This document shows positions 1 to 11,155 of a stretch of DNA of 64,000 nt, piece after piece (the stretch's first letter is position 1; every line of letters begins with the position of its first letter). Below the pieces are notes generated by a model. The model was not told where the DNA came from and did not search any database. It was given only the letters and a program-made list of their open reading frames with translations. This DNA comes from Omphalotus guepiniiformis (lineage: Eukaryota; Basidiomycota; Agaricomycetes; Agaricales; Omphalotaceae): assembly GCA_028554645.1 (NCBI GenBank), contig JAQOOI010000058.1:682001-746000 (forward strand). Direction: 5' to 3'. Made by a program: the position numbers and the translations under genes.

Positions 1-1480
1 GTAGCTAGGTGAGTACTCACTTTTCCCGGCTTCCCTTAAAGCCTACAGTGAGCCGAAATCGCGATCGCTTGAAATACCTGCGTACAGAGTACGCTGTATG
101 TATTCATGATCACTGCCAACTAATGAACCGTACTTCCGACCGACAATTGCCACCTGTGACTTCAACAACAATAAGCTTGGGCCTGCAAGTCATCCTAGCT
201 TGACGCACTCAAGCCTCAAGGCATAACGAATGAGTGACCCGGGCCGGTGATCTGAGTCAATGCGGCGCATATATGGCGTTGGTACGGAGCGTTGAACAAT
301 AGAGGTGAACAGGGTATGTACTTGATTCGAATCACGAATCACGAACCTACATAGACTGCGGCGGCAATGCCGATCACGATCCCGTTTTGTCACCAAAAGA
401 ACAAAAAGGTCCTGCGGGCGGGCGGGCGAGCGGGGGATTTAGAACGGTATACTGTAAGCTATAAACTATAAGTGGTACCGGTGGTACCTATAAAGAACCG
501 CATGTCCCATGGGATGGATTTGGATCCGGGATGGAACGGATGCCAGGTCACATCGTTTCATTTCAGGGCGACTCCACCATCACGGGTATACGACACTGAC
601 ATCCTGGACTCCAGAGCGCAGGGGAATGCTACTCATTGTGGCCATGGTTTGGCATTTCGGACCTTGACTTATCCTCACTCCCCAGATTTATGTGGCCCGC
701 ACTATTGTTTTCAAGGATCTCGGGCAAGGCAAAGTCAAAGGGTACCTTGCGCTTCCATTGCCAGTGATCCAACGGATGGAACCTAATGCGGGTCGCGTCA
801 GCACTACGCACTACGGTTTGGCAGAATCATGATCATCATGATCATTGCGCAGGAATCCCTGTGCGCCGGAAAACTTGGTGTCACTACTTTTTTACAGCAA
901 GGAAACCAAAGAGCACCAGGACTAGCATGCTTGAGGCCTCAGCGCTCAGCTTGTAGCATGTAGATTGTAGACCCCTGGAATGGATTCTGAGAAATGGAAC
1001 ACCGGACACGCAGGCGTAAACTCGAACAACGATCTTCTATCAACTGCTCGATCATTCAATCGATGACATCGATGAAACTTTGTCCAAAAAAGCCTCGGAG
1101 ACCACGGCTTCCACAGAGGCATTGAGCTACGCCTGGTCTGTGTTATGTGCATATTGAAGTTGACTAGTGAAGAGATTGGTAGCCGCTGCGCAGTTCCGAA
1201 CGGATGTTGCTTGCTTGCTTGTGTACACTGTACAAGGATATTGAAGATGAATAGAGCATTCGTGTACAAGTCACGGTGCTAGTGAAGGACCAAGGTGACC
1301 GGAGTTATTAAAGCAAAAACCAACCAAATAACACTAGCATATACTCACTCAAACAATGCCATCGACTGAGTCCATGATTTTGACGGTGCACTCCGAGAGC
1401 TAGAAGGGCAAAGGATGTCGATGAACCCACAATTTACTGGAGCCCGCGAAGAAGAGAACCAGAAGAGAACCAAGTCAGCG
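1..1480. other. Intergenic, no gene recognised
   Basis: The open frames here are short, overlap on both strands and show no protein motif or plausible exon chain. There is a GC-rich run at about 417-436 made of GGGC repeats, and a short palindromic ATCATGATCATCATGATCAT run near 828-847. Nothing functional can be supported. Confidence 0.6.
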
Positions 1481-1539
1481 TCTTCAAGGGACTTCCTTTC
1501 CATTCCCTTCAAAAACTTCTATCACAAATTGACCTCCCG

Positions 1540-2110
1540 AGTCATCATAAAACGCGGCTGTGAGAGCGATAGCAGGGAGTTTTCTTTCCGTACTGTGGTA
1601 TATCTTCCTGAGCAATGGCATCCGCGTGTAACGAATGAGCCTCCTGGCATGCTGTAGGAGACGTAGGAGTCGATTTAGTATGTATTAATTGCTGGTCGAG
1701 AATGAAGAGAGACGAACGAACCAAGAGAGACGCCAATGACTTTGTGCCAGCGAAGACGGCTTCTATGACTCCGAAACATCGATATGGAGAATCTCGTCTA
1801 ATTCACTCCTCAAAGTCCTTAGTCGTCTTTCCTAGATTCTTCGACGCAAATGCGGGCAAAAACAAAACCTTGGTCTACTCACCATGACGCGGAAACCTCG
1901 CATCGGCATCGCAAGAACCCTATCTCGCCTTTCGTAGTCGACAAACCCGCAGCTTGAGAACCAAATTATGGCGCTCATAACTTGTAGCGCTCAATTATCA
2001 GCGCGCTTGACAGCGTTCAGCGCCAGCCGGCGCTAGTTCGAGTCACGGGGGTCCTTTTTATTCAAAACGCTCAAATTTCCGCATAATTTCCAGGATTCGA
2101 CATCGACATC
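1540..2110 (-). pseudogene. Decayed PPE1 fragment (relic 1)
   Basis: The plus-strand text aligns by eye with about 3270-3600 of the full PPE1 gene (the catalytic-serine exon, the following intron and exon 3), then after a deletion with the PPE1 5' flank (about 4130-4235). Shared stretches include GTGTAACGAATGAGCC against GTGTAACGATTGAGCC, GCGAAGACGGCTTCTATGAC against GCGAAGACGGCTTGTACGAC, and TACTCACCATGACGC at the exon 2 donor. Frames are broken throughout and most of exons 1-2 is missing, so no product is possible. It has the same orientation as the intact gene just downstream, which suggests an old tandem copy. Confidence 0.75.
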
Positions 2111-2474
2111 TACAGGCAAGCTACGTTTTCGTCGAATGTGAATGTGGCGGGTACTGTCAGGGTACTGTAAGCGAGTTTTTGTTTTGTGTGTTTTTCGTTT
2201 TGGTTGGTGGGCTGATGAGTTTTGAGTCACTTCGTGGTGGGTGGGGTTAGACTCACTCAGGCTGCGGTGCATGCTTGTCGTTGTCGCTTATTAATTTGTG
2301 GGCGTGGGCGGTGCACTAGAGCTGAAGCACGTCCATTTTATTTGGATTCCAGTTATTCAGCATCTTTTACCTAGAAATACATCCTGCGAAGCTTCTTTTC
2401 CTCCAAACATTCTATCACCTTCGACCTCTCAGGCCGAGGCATAACCATCAACGCGGCTCGTAGAAGTAGAGAGT

Positions 2475-4065
2475 CTACACCTCTCCAACCTTCTTGATCC
2501 CAATCACAAGCCGTTCATTTCGTCTCCAAAACTCTACCAAGATCTCTGCGAGTCTCGTCGGATCGTCCTATACGCACGAGCAAAAAGGTTTCAGAGAACA
2601 GCGAGCAAAACGAAGAAGAATGGAAAACTCACTACATGCAACATATGTCCCGTACCAGGAACAACAATCATCTGAAACTTCCCCTGCATCTGACCAATCA
2701 TGAGTTCCTTATCTAAACGGTCAGTCCCCGCGAGGACTAGCAACCGCGCCGTACGAGCACTGAGAAATTGTTTGGATAACCCGAGGAACCAGCCTAATAA
2801 CCAGCCCCGAATGCATAAGCAAAGGAAGGTTTAATATAATGAGAATGAAAGATAGAACACACTTTGCCAATACGGAGCGGTGGAACGAAGGGTGGTACGC
2901 CATATGAAGGCAGGAACGCTTGGGGAAGTGCTTTCAGACGGTACAACAATGGCGGGGACTGAAACTCGAGCTGAGGATAAATTTCGAATCGCTTTGGTCA
3001 TCACGCTGGGGGAGGGGAGTCGGTGAGTAAAACAGCTAGCGATTAAGCAACTCGAGAATGACTCACGTGCCATTCTATCGCTTCTTCTACACTGTCGAAA
3101 CCATCTGGCCTGGCATTGAGAAGACTGTTCATATGCGGAAGAGCATCGATTGCTGAGCCTGTGGAATTGTTGTGAATATGGGGACGAATGTTGGAGAGAT
3201 AGCGGTAATTTGTTCACCTTCAACGACATCGAGAACTGCTACACCTGCGATATGGTATTTCTTCTCGAGCAGTACTGGGCATGCACGTGTAACGATTGAG
3301 CCACCCATGCTGTGACCGATAAGCTAGACATCGAAATCAATTTAGTTGGATTGCTGTCCAGAATGAGAAGATGAACGAAGCAGTAGAGACGCCACCGAGG
3401 TCGGGTCAGCGAAGACGGCTTGTACGACTCCGACGAAATCATCCACCAAAACATCAATAGAGAGATCCTCGTCTGATCCACTCGAAGTCGTCTTTCCTGA
3501 ACTCATCCCATGAGAAAATGCTGGTAAAACCAATACAACCTGGTCTAATACTCACCATGACGCCTCGCATCCACCGCAAGAACCCCACACTCCCCTTTCG
3601 CCAAATCCGTAATCTCCTTTGCCATACACGCAAAACTAAGTCCAGACCACCCAGCACCATGTTGACATATCATAACAGTCCCATCAGCGAACTTTGGCGG
3701 CGTATAATAAACTCTACAATCCATTTTCCTCCCGGGAACAGCCACTTGAAACGCCTGGTCGAAAAACGTCGAAGCTGATATCGGCGAAAACGCAGGATTC
3801 GGTTCTCGTTTGATTTTGTTGGTTCTGGTCTTTCTTGCTGAGATGGCAGGCCTTTATGATAGTTTTGGTATGAGAGATTGGATGTGAATTGCATATGTCA
3901 CGAAACTTGCATTGCAGGTGGACCCATGCCACTGCCAGGGAGTGAGCCGAGTGAATCGCCCGCTTCCTCTTCCTCGTCGTCCTCGTCCTCGCCTGGGATT
4001 GAAGGCAAGTCCAAAGGTAGTTTTGCTAGACGTGCGTTGATAGCTGAGCGATATAGATCAGACAT
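2475..4065 (-). CDS. PPE1: Protein phosphatase methylesterase 1 (PPE1/PME-1)
   Basis: This alpha/beta hydrolase removes the methyl ester from the C-terminal Leu of the PP2A catalytic subunit. Eight exons fit: 4065-3902, 3851-3556, 3496-3396, 3323-3218, 3158-3067, 3005-2863, 2793-2633 and 2567-2475. The start [17 protein letters not shown] is followed by an acidic linker, then the family segments [19 protein letters not shown] (oxyanion region), [16 protein letters not shown] (nucleophile Ser in GHSMGG), [36 protein letters not shown] and GTGHMLH (catalytic His). The order and spacing match PME-1 proteins. One oddity: at the exon 5/6 junction canonical splicing leaves one extra base (C at about 3005) before the expected Val codon, which would shift the frame, so this is either a real lesion, a sequence error or unusual splicing. 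The family call is firm; functionality is uncertain for that reason. Three decayed fragments of this gene flank it. Confidence 0.88.
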
Positions 4066-4507
4066 TTGGAATCGCACGAAGGAAAGCTGACAGTAGTAGT
4101 GAGCTTGAGAACCCAAATTTGAAATATGGCTGCGCTCATAAGCGCCTAAGGCCTAGCGCCAGCGCTAGAAATTGATCCTCTTCACGCTCATGTTCTCCGC
4201 ACAAAATTAATCTTAGAATATTCGACATCGACAATGAAGAAGGGAAATATTCGCCGGGCCAGCTGCGTCGACGTCCCTCTTTAAGTCAAATACAAAGATG
4301 TAGCTGGAAATATCAATCTCAAGACACAGCGTAGACTCCGCTCAATCGACATATTTTCCATGAGGCTACGTGTGCGCGAAGCAATAAAACATTAAAAGTG
4401 CAAGACCAAGATAAGCTAATGGACCATAAATATTTGCAGACACGTCAAGAAACCTCATCCATCTAGACATGCAATCCAAATCCTTCAATCCTTCAGGAAT
4501 CAGGATT
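4066..4507. other. PPE1 5' flank and downstream region of the secreted-protein gene
   Basis: This stretch holds the PPE1 5' flank (4066 to about 4240), part of which is also preserved in relic 1, and the 3' flank of the 4508-4971 gene. No TATA box or coding frame was recognised. Confidence 0.5.
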
Positions 4508-4971
4508 CTACAATGCAACAGCGGCGGCAATTAGACCTGCACCCAGACCAAGAACCAAAGCTTCCGTCTTGACTCCGCTGAATGAGGCAGAGTTGCTAGA
4601 GGCAGCACTACCAGTAGAAGAACTAGATGACGCTCCCCCCGTCCCACTAGAGGCGGATGACGCATGTCCCGTCACACCAGCCAAAGCAGAGGATAGTATG
4701 ACAGAGGGTACACCGCCAGGAAGGTCGGAAAGGATCGAGTTGACGAGAGAGGCTGCGGTTGGGTTTGCACTTCCAGTGAGGCCGCCGACAACGCCAATAC
4801 CTCTAGAATCCAATGAATCAGCAGAGACCAAAATGCGAAGGAAAGGTCGAAGACGTACTCTGTACCAGCCACGACAGTGATACCATCAGTAACGACGGTT
4901 GTACCCTGAGCGCTCACGGTAAGCTGGAGAGCAAGAGCAAGCAATCCCGCAGAAAGATAGATGAATTTCAT
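4508..4971 (-). CDS. Small secreted Ser-rich protein, probable GPI anchor
   Basis: Two exons (4971-4859 and 4802-4508) with a 56-nt intron (donor GTACGT, acceptor CTAG) encode 135 aa. The N-terminus MKFIYLSAGLLALALQLTVS is a clear signal peptide. The middle is a Gly/Ser/Ala-rich stretch, and the C-terminus ends in a hydrophobic tail (ALVLGLGAGLIAAAVAL) preceded by small residues, the pattern of a GPI-anchoring signal. No enzymatic domain is visible. Such proteins are abundant in mushroom secretomes and usually lineage-specific. It lies on the same strand as PPE1 but as a separate transcription unit. The role is unknown; a cell-wall or surface location is inferred from the two hydrophobic ends. 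Confidence 0.7.
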
Positions 4972-6184
4972 GATTCCTCGACGAAAGGTTCAAAGAAGAA
5001 TGAAACGAATGAAGTAGCTCGATGAAGACGACAGAAAGAAACTGTAAAGAAACCGAGTTCGAGTGAGCTTGACTCTTGGGTGAATGATTTACACCAAAAA
5101 ACTTGCCTGGCTTTTATACCCCAGGTGAAGCGACGGAGGTCGTAAATCCCTATTCTGCGAATGAATTTCTAAGGGCAACGCGTCTCCTTGTATTCCAAGA
5201 GCAGGAGGGATCAGCCGCCCAGGCTCGCTTTCAAATTGAAAGACGGCGAAGGGCGGTCAGATTCATGTTGACCGGAGACCAAAAACCTGCGGGCCCAAAC
5301 AATCGTTCACAGTGCGTATGAGCAAAACCTTTGAAATTTGTTAGCATTCTCCAAAGCTCCGGAAGAGCATAACGCCTGCTATCCCGTGCATGTTTTGATT
5401 CCGAGAGATCCTTGTCGTGAGCCTTCTTTGATGGGAATTCACGAGGAAACATACAGACGGGCAGGTTCGGGGATGAGAGGAACTCGCAGTGCAGCTAGCA
5501 TCAACGATTGTGTTCAGCACCAGTGCCTACCAGTAAAAGCAAAGATTCTTGTCACACACGATGGCCTAGAGGTTACTCATGCGAAGTGATAGGAAAGAAA
5601 TTAACGAAAGGCAATGCGATTAGTGAATACTGTATCGTCCAAGGCGGGAATACATTGGCGAAGCTGTGATAGCGAGTCATTTCGTTCAAAAGCGAGCGCA
5701 TAATTTCTATACCGTCCAAAGTCTATACTGTTCAATCGATGCGACTTTTATAAGCTCCTAGGGTGGGATTTTTTTGTGAGCAAGGCCTGTGACATGAACT
5801 TGAAGACGACATAGACTCACCACCCACCTAGCAGAATAAACTGTGATGGTACAGCAAAAAGCGACAGGGCCAGTTCAAGCGATGGAGACACTTGTTTGGG
5901 ACAATTCAATGGTCATCGAGTGCACCAGACCAGGTTCACAATCAATGCAGCATAAGCCACTTCAGGGCTCGTCTCCTCCGGTAATAGGTAAATCGCAAAA
6001 TAGCTGCGCATGCCTCAGTATCCTGATAAGCCCCTCTCAACGCCGGTGAGCCAAACCTAGCCGATGAGAGGATTGAGAAGCGGTTCTGCCAGCTGAACCT
6101 CGAAAGGCTGGAGCCGTGGAAGCGGTGTGTGCGTGCAGGCTTGGTGCCAATGAGGGTACATACTGTGCTCCTGGATTTGATATT
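4972..6184. other. Intergenic, nothing recognised
   Basis: Short, mutually overlapping open frames without motifs or convincing splice chains. The first 100-150 bases contain the presumed promoter of the minus-strand secreted-protein gene, but no TATA box stands out. Confidence 0.5.
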
Positions 6185-6570
6185 CGCGCTCTATTCGAAG
6201 TACTCGTCCCATAAACAAAAAATGGTCAAAATACACCAACTGCGCTACTCACCATGACTTAGGCATCCTCCCAGGTACGACCACAATTGTAACACCTGGT
6301 CAAACGTCGCATCTCACACGTCATATCGGTGAAAACGCCGGAATTGATTCATATTCTCGTCTGGTAAATTGGTATGGGAGACATGATGCGAATCAATGGC
6401 CCCGCGCGCCGTTGCCACTGCTGGGGAGTGAGACGTAAATCCTCTGCCTGCTCCGTTCCTTCTCGTCGTTCTCATCGGGAACTGAAGGTACTTAAGTCTA
6501 GGGGAAACTTTGCAGGACGTGCGTTGATAGTTGAGCGATGTAGACCTGCAGACCTGCATTTGGGACACAA
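6185..6570 (-). pseudogene. Decayed PPE1 fragment (relic 2)
   Basis: This aligns by eye with PPE1 from the exon 2/intron 2 junction (CTACTCACCATGAC near 6244) and then, after loss of most of exon 2, with the 5' part of exon 2 and exon 1. Matching stretches include CACACGTCATATCGGTGAAA against GAAGCTGATATCGGCGAAA, and GGACGTGCGTTGATAGTTGA against AGACGTGCGTTGATAGCTGA, the start of the Ser-Ala-Ile-Asn-Ala coding stretch. It shares with relic 3 a replacement segment GGCATCCTCCC and the string CACCAACTGCGCTACTCACC that the intact gene lacks, so relics 2 and 3 descend from one already deleted copy. No open frame survives. Confidence 0.72.
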
Positions 6571-6679
6571 ACGGCGGAAATTATGTAAGATTACTGTTCA
6601 GAGAGACGTTGTCGATGATTGGCTACGGCTTGAAGACCAAATATTACGCGCTCCGGCGTGCTCCTCATGAATACGCGGT

Positions 6680-7260
6680 TACAAATTTTTTCTATCCAAA
6701 GTATGTAAGTACAGTCCCGGTACAATCATTCAGGGTTCCTTTGAACAGCCATGTTAGTCGCCTCTCGGAAATGGATATTAGGACTATAATAAAAATTCTG
6801 AGTTGGTAAAAACTTCACATATTATGCAAACAATCTTAGATAGATACAAGTCTTATCGAGGGATGTCTATGTGTGCGATGAGTATGATCAGTGAAAAAAG
6901 TTGTTATCAGCTAGAAATCACTCTTTTGGACAGACGAACATGGTGTGATGTGACCAACGCGAGCACAGAAACCCTCAGTTTGAGCTTTTTTATCCATTGT
7001 AGCACATTCTTGGGTATATGAGCTTTTTCTTCTGGGTTGATGATATGGATTGTTAAAATATCTTGTTCACCAAGTATTTGTCTAAAGACCTGCATACTAT
7101 GTTTTTGTGACATCAAAAAGTTCACTTTTTCACTTTCCTACCTTTCTAAATTTGAAGTGTCATTGTACAAGATAGGCTTAGTCTATAGACACACTAGGTG
7201 GCTAGAAATTCAGAAGAAGAGTAATAGATTGAATTTTCCGAGGTCAGCATAAAACAATTT
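6680..7260. other. AT-rich island without recognised gene
   Basis: This stretch is visibly richer in A and T than its neighbours and contains only short frames on both strands (for example 6803-7021 and 6907-7125) with no motif. It may be a decayed mobile element or an AT-biased spacer. No terminal repeats or target duplications were found. Confidence 0.35.
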
Positions 7261-7313
7261 GATCTTCATTTGTCCAAAGGATTGACGTGTCCGAAGGAAT
7301 GACTGTAGATAAT

Positions 7314-8249
7314 TTATTGACCTTCTTCGTCTTCACCCCATGGCGCAAAAATCTTCGGCGACACAAGCACCCGGCTCGTTGCCAAACTACTAGTAGGCTC
7401 TGGGAATTGTCCACGAATGACATTACACAACGTCCCAGGATCTCCTATAGCCTCATACATCCGACAAAGAAACGGGAGAAGCGCCGAAATGCAACTACCC
7501 TCAGCAAGAACGTTGTTTGTTTCTAGGTAATCCATGATGTTGTACGCCCAGTACCGGCATGCTTCGTCACTTTTGGTATTCGTATGGTTGTTGTAGATGT
7601 ACTTTGTATAGCCGCCCTTCCGGAGAAGAAGCAGTATGGAACGGACGGTCCCAAAAGAGGAGTCCCGGTTTAGGCCACTGTTGTACGAGAAACCGCAAAA
7701 TTTGACGTAACTGGGGACTCTGGGTTCTACCATGATGTGCATGTAGCTTGTCACAGCACCACCACTGCTGAAGTCGTATTTCTGATCGATCGGCAACATG
7801 GCGAGGACAATCACAACAGTCGTTGTGAGGATGCATATCTTCCAGTGATTTTTGCCACGGGGTGTTGAACTTGCATAGGCGGCCAAAGCAGCTACGCGGT
7901 GATCGAGAGTGTCGTGTCCGCTTATAGCGAGGTAGTCTTCAAGTGTCTCGTTGATGATTCGGGTTAGTAAGGAGAAGGTGACGCAGACGAGCCTGAAGGG
8001 GTACGATACCTGCATGTGTGGTGTAATGTACGGCGTTATTCGACGAGGAGGAAGAATAGCTCCTTGATGAGAAATTATACTCGGATAGATTGTTTGACGA
8101 GCTATAGGGTATTTGAATAGTAGTAGTAACTTGAAGACGTCGTGCAAATACCGAGGTCTCTTTATACCAATCCCCGCCTGCATTGGTGTGGCGAGTAGAA
8201 AAGAATAGAAAGAAAAAACAGTGGCGTCGCATTCGAATGGACAATACAT
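7314..8249 (-). CDS. Hypothetical protein with a possible membrane segment
   Basis: A single open frame of 311 codons starts at an ATG at 8249. I do not recognise a family. One hydrophobic stretch (ICILTTTVVIVLAMLPI, about residue 140) could span a membrane. The C-terminal third contains several Cys and Tyr residues and ends in an acidic tail. The first 90 residues look less protein-like, and the true start may be the internal Met of MQVSYPFRLVCV with an upstream intron. No homologous copy was noticed elsewhere in the window. It lies between two PPE1 relics. It could be a lineage-specific gene, a transposon-derived ORF or a chance frame; its length argues mildly against chance. Confidence 0.4.
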   Translation of the reverse strand: MYCPFECDATVFSFYSFLLATPMQAGIGIKRPRYLHDVFKLLLLFKYPIARQTIYPSIISHQGAILPPRRITPYITPHMQVSYPFRLVCVTFSLLTRIINETLEDYLAISGHDTLDHRVAALAAYASSTPRGKNHWKICILTTTVVIVLAMLPIDQKYDFSSGGAVTSYMHIMVEPRVPSYVKFCGFSYNSGLNRDSSFGTVRSILLLLRKGGYTKYIYNNHTNTKSDEACRYWAYNIMDYLETNNVLAEGSCISALLPFLCRMYEAIGDPGTLCNVIRGQFPEPTSSLATSRVLVSPKIFAPWGEDEEGQ

Positions 8250-8389
8250 TGGCCGCGCTCTTCCGACGAGTCCGAAACCGAGAGAACTTGGTGGCGGTTT
8301 GATTGATACGTTCGTGAACTACGAAGAAATACTGTGAGCATGGGACATATGTCGATAAAACGACAGGGATTCATTCACATTCAACATCC

Positions 8390-8890
8390 AAAATCATGGG
8401 CTGCAGCGCATGCCGCATGTAACGTTGATTGAGCTGCCCATTCTATGACTAGTAGTGTGTTTGACTCTGAGAAAATTTTCGACAAAGATGTTAATGGAAA
8501 GAGACAATCCAATTTCTTATCCGACTCGAAGTCGTCTTTAAGTTTCCTAAACACGTTCCATAAGCAAAAAACGGTCAAGATACACCAACTGCGCTACTCA
8601 CCACGACACGTCGCGTCTATCGTAAGTAATGGGCATCCTCCCCTGGTACGACCATTCGCAAGTGCAATTGCAACACATGGTCGAAACGTCCCATCTCAGG
8701 CGTCATATCGGCGAAAACACAGAATTTCATTGGAAAATTTGTGTCGTTCCTTCAGGCCTTCAGATAGTTTGGTATAAGAGACAAGAAGTAAATTGCAGAT
8801 GGATCTATGCCACTGGCACCGCTGGGTTGTGAGGCCGAATGAATCCCCTCACTTCCTCTGCCTCCTCCAGGCTCCTCGTCGTCATAGTCG
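8390..8890 (-). pseudogene. Decayed PPE1 fragment (relic 3)
   Basis: This begins with the remnant of the catalytic-serine exon (GCATGTAACGTTGATTGAGC against GCACGTGTAACGATTGAGCC), then exon 3 (CCGACTCGAAGTCGTCTTTA), the exon 2 donor (CTACTCACCACGAC), a deletion, the 5' end of exon 2 (GGCGTCATATCGGCGAAAAC) and traces of exon 1 (CTATGCCACTGGCA, TCCTCGTCGTC). All frames are broken. It is closest to relic 2. Confidence 0.72.
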
Positions 8891-9042
8891 GAGGTCAGGG
8901 CGAAGAACGGCCCGCTGTGCGGCGTTTTTATTTTATGCGGCTTTTATGTATTTGGACCGCATGCCGTAGCCAAATCATTCAATCCTCATCGAGGACCACG
9001 GCAAACTGATTCTGAAATTCCAACTTGTTACACCATGTACAG

Positions 9043-9429
9043 GACAGCTACTGCCCTGAAGCCTGAAGTTAACGTTCGTCCTTCTTGAAGATTGTATCCT
9101 GTCTTTTTACTAACAGCCATCGTAGCCATATCTCAGTTACATATGAAGATCTCACAACGGAGGGACTCCAGGAAGGCTTCTAGGGACTGGAATAGGTGAA
9201 GCTTCCAGGACCAATACCAATTCGAGCAAAGCCTAGGTACGATGGACCGCAAGAACAGGAGAATGAGATGCTGAGGAATAGGTCACAAACGTAGTATTGC
9301 GAATACAGCCGGACACCATTGTGCAAAACTATCAAAGAATCCAGCCATCTCCGTACGTTGCTTCATAATTCATACAAAAAATCACTATTCATACATATCT
9401 TCCAGTCTTCTTCTATCTACAGTCTCGCC
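9043..9429 (-). repeat. Inverted copy of the oxidase 3' flank
   Basis: Reverse-complemented, this matches 39694-40040, the downstream flank of the full oxidase gene, at moderate identity with small indels (shared strings include TGTGAGATCTTCATA and GAATTGGTATT). The duplication therefore copied genomic DNA rather than an mRNA. Confidence 0.75.
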
Positions 9430-10290
9430 TCAAACCCCAAATATAAGCTTCTCGAGCAACGGGTTCGAGAACCGTTTCCTCGTCTCATCAAGCGAACTAC
9501 CTCTCCTGACCGTAACACTCTCCAAAACCCCCACAAACTCCTTAATCTCTTCCGCATACGCATCCTCCCTCAAATAATCAATCACATCCTTCCCCCTAAC
9601 CTTCAACCCCTCCCACTCCTTCGCCCAATGCGGGCGTATATTCAACGGTTTACCTTCCGCGTCAGTGTAACTCGCCCACATATCAAGAATGAGCTGCTTA
9701 AATGCTCCCCATTCGGTCTTGCTTGGGTTCAACGTTGTGAGGACCTCGATGGAACATGTGCCTAGGGTGTTGTGATGCTGTGGAGCTAGGAGAATGTTGG
9801 ATGAACCGGTTATGCGCATTTCGAGGGTGACGCGCATTGGGCATGTGTCTGTGCTTTTGTAGAACGCTGTGATACCGTCCCACCTGGGAGAAAGGGTGTC
9901 CCCAGTCAAGATTGAGTGCATGACCCTCGGACGGCTGGGACGACTTACCATGCGCGCTGAATGATAATGTAATCCATTGTTCACAGCCGGTATAGGGATC
10001 TCCCATTCTGAATCCAAACATCGCATGTTCTCTTTCGGAATCGTCAGCGTTCACTCCCATTCTCGGGCCAACAGGTGCAACGCACGTATTCCACGCCTGA
10101 AATGCAAAGCCTCGCTAACATATGTCCTTATCATATTCTCCTTCTCCGGGACGTTGAGCATCTGTAGCAGGCCAACTGTTCTGAATATCCATACTTGGAG
10201 TCTACCCAAAAGTCCCTTAAAACGGACCAGTTGTTGAGGGAGGAGGAGGATCACGATGATATCTCCGACGGCGTATTGGGTGCCCAGGTT
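9430..10290 (-). pseudogene. 5'-truncated aldonolactone oxidase copy
   Basis: This is an inverted partial copy of the oxidase gene at 37257-39693, covering exons 5-7 with their introns. The last exon is almost perfectly preserved as an open frame (RPHWAKEW motif, ending in LEKLIFGV and TGA), with about three amino-acid changes in some 150 residues against more than twenty silent changes. Exon 6 is frame-broken: the conserved IPIPAV is followed by unrelated residues, and the region matching exon 5 has many replacements. Everything upstream, including the whole FAD-binding half, is absent. It cannot make a working oxidase. The silent-change bias shows the copy was under protein-level selection for most of its history. 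Confidence 0.85.
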
Positions 10291-10560
10291 TACGAAAGTC
10301 TCGTTATATGTAGGACAAAAGCTCGGCAGCTTCAGATCATGAAGATTGCGAGTTTGATGATGGGACAAATACGGAGCGAACTCGATGGCTCTAGCGCTCC
10401 GGCCTGGGTCGAGGACGGTAGGGGAAAGAATGTCTACTTAGACGGGTAAGTGGTTAAGTTCATCTTCACATAAACTATCTGAAGTTCCGATTTATCCAGC
10501 CATTCTAGCACTCATCTGGCATTCATCCATACCATACCCACCCATACCCGGTACCCAAGA
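10290..10560 (+). repeat. Duplicated linker block (inverted copy at 42460-42720)
   Basis: This matches 42460-42720 in reverse complement, for example GGAAAGAATGTCTACTTAGA here and TCTAAGTAGACATTCTTTCC there. One frame ends in PAWVEDGRGKNVYLDG directly before a GTAAGT donor-like site, so the block may carry an exon of an unidentified gene. Confidence 0.65.
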
Positions 10561-10609
10561 GAAGACTATAAGTCTTAGTCTGCTGAAGCCCCAATACCCT
10601 AGCCCCGAA

Positions 10610-11010
10610 CGCAACAGCTGCCAGCAGGTCTCAGGTCTCATCGCCAAACTATCTTCATCCCCCAACCCCGGGCCAAGAGCCTATTTCTTCCGGAGGGGTA
10701 CTGGTGGAATTTAGCTCGGAGGAGGATGAGGCCGAGGGATATTAATGCTATTCCTGTCCCTGTGCCCACGATATGCCAACTAGGATACGTTAGTTCGAGT
10801 TCTAGTAGCGAAGGATGGAAAACAAAGACTCGTTTATGTAGATAGCGAGATATAAACCAGCATGTTGAATGCACTGAGTAGGCGAACACCACGAACTTTA
10901 ATTCATCGTATCATTCGTTGTCGTTCTGGCCCATACCGGCATTCGAAACCAACGGCCTACGGTGTCACCCACCATGTCAGAAACGCAAGAGAGAGACGAA
11001 GGTGAAAACA
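10610..11010 (-). pseudogene. Dead copy of the multi-span membrane protein gene
   Basis: Pieces of the intact paralogue at 49630-50750 are recognisable in the same order and strand: the C-terminal exon (CAAACTATCTTCATCCCCCA), an internal deletion, then GAGGAGGATGAGGC, the intron 2 region (ATGTAGATAGCGAGATATAAACC), part of exon 2 and the intron 1 end near CCATGTCAGAAACGCAAGAG. Most transmembrane segments are missing and the frame is broken. It sits just upstream of, and divergent from, the Ras-like gene at 11156, as the intact paralogue sits next to the second Ras-like copy. Confidence 0.72.
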
Positions 11011-11155
11011 GGGTGAAAAATGCCGCTTTCCTCATCATGTGACTAATTAAATGTGGAGGCTTTGGGATGGTGTTTTACATTGCGGTGTTTGACAATGCCA
11101 ACCATTGCAGACCAGCATCAACTCTCAGATCTCATCAACTACATAGACGACGAGG

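Noticed and set aside
828..847. ATCATGATCATCATGATCAT palindrome as a binding site
   Set aside because: A simple ATC/GAT repeat with no gene nearby to regulate.
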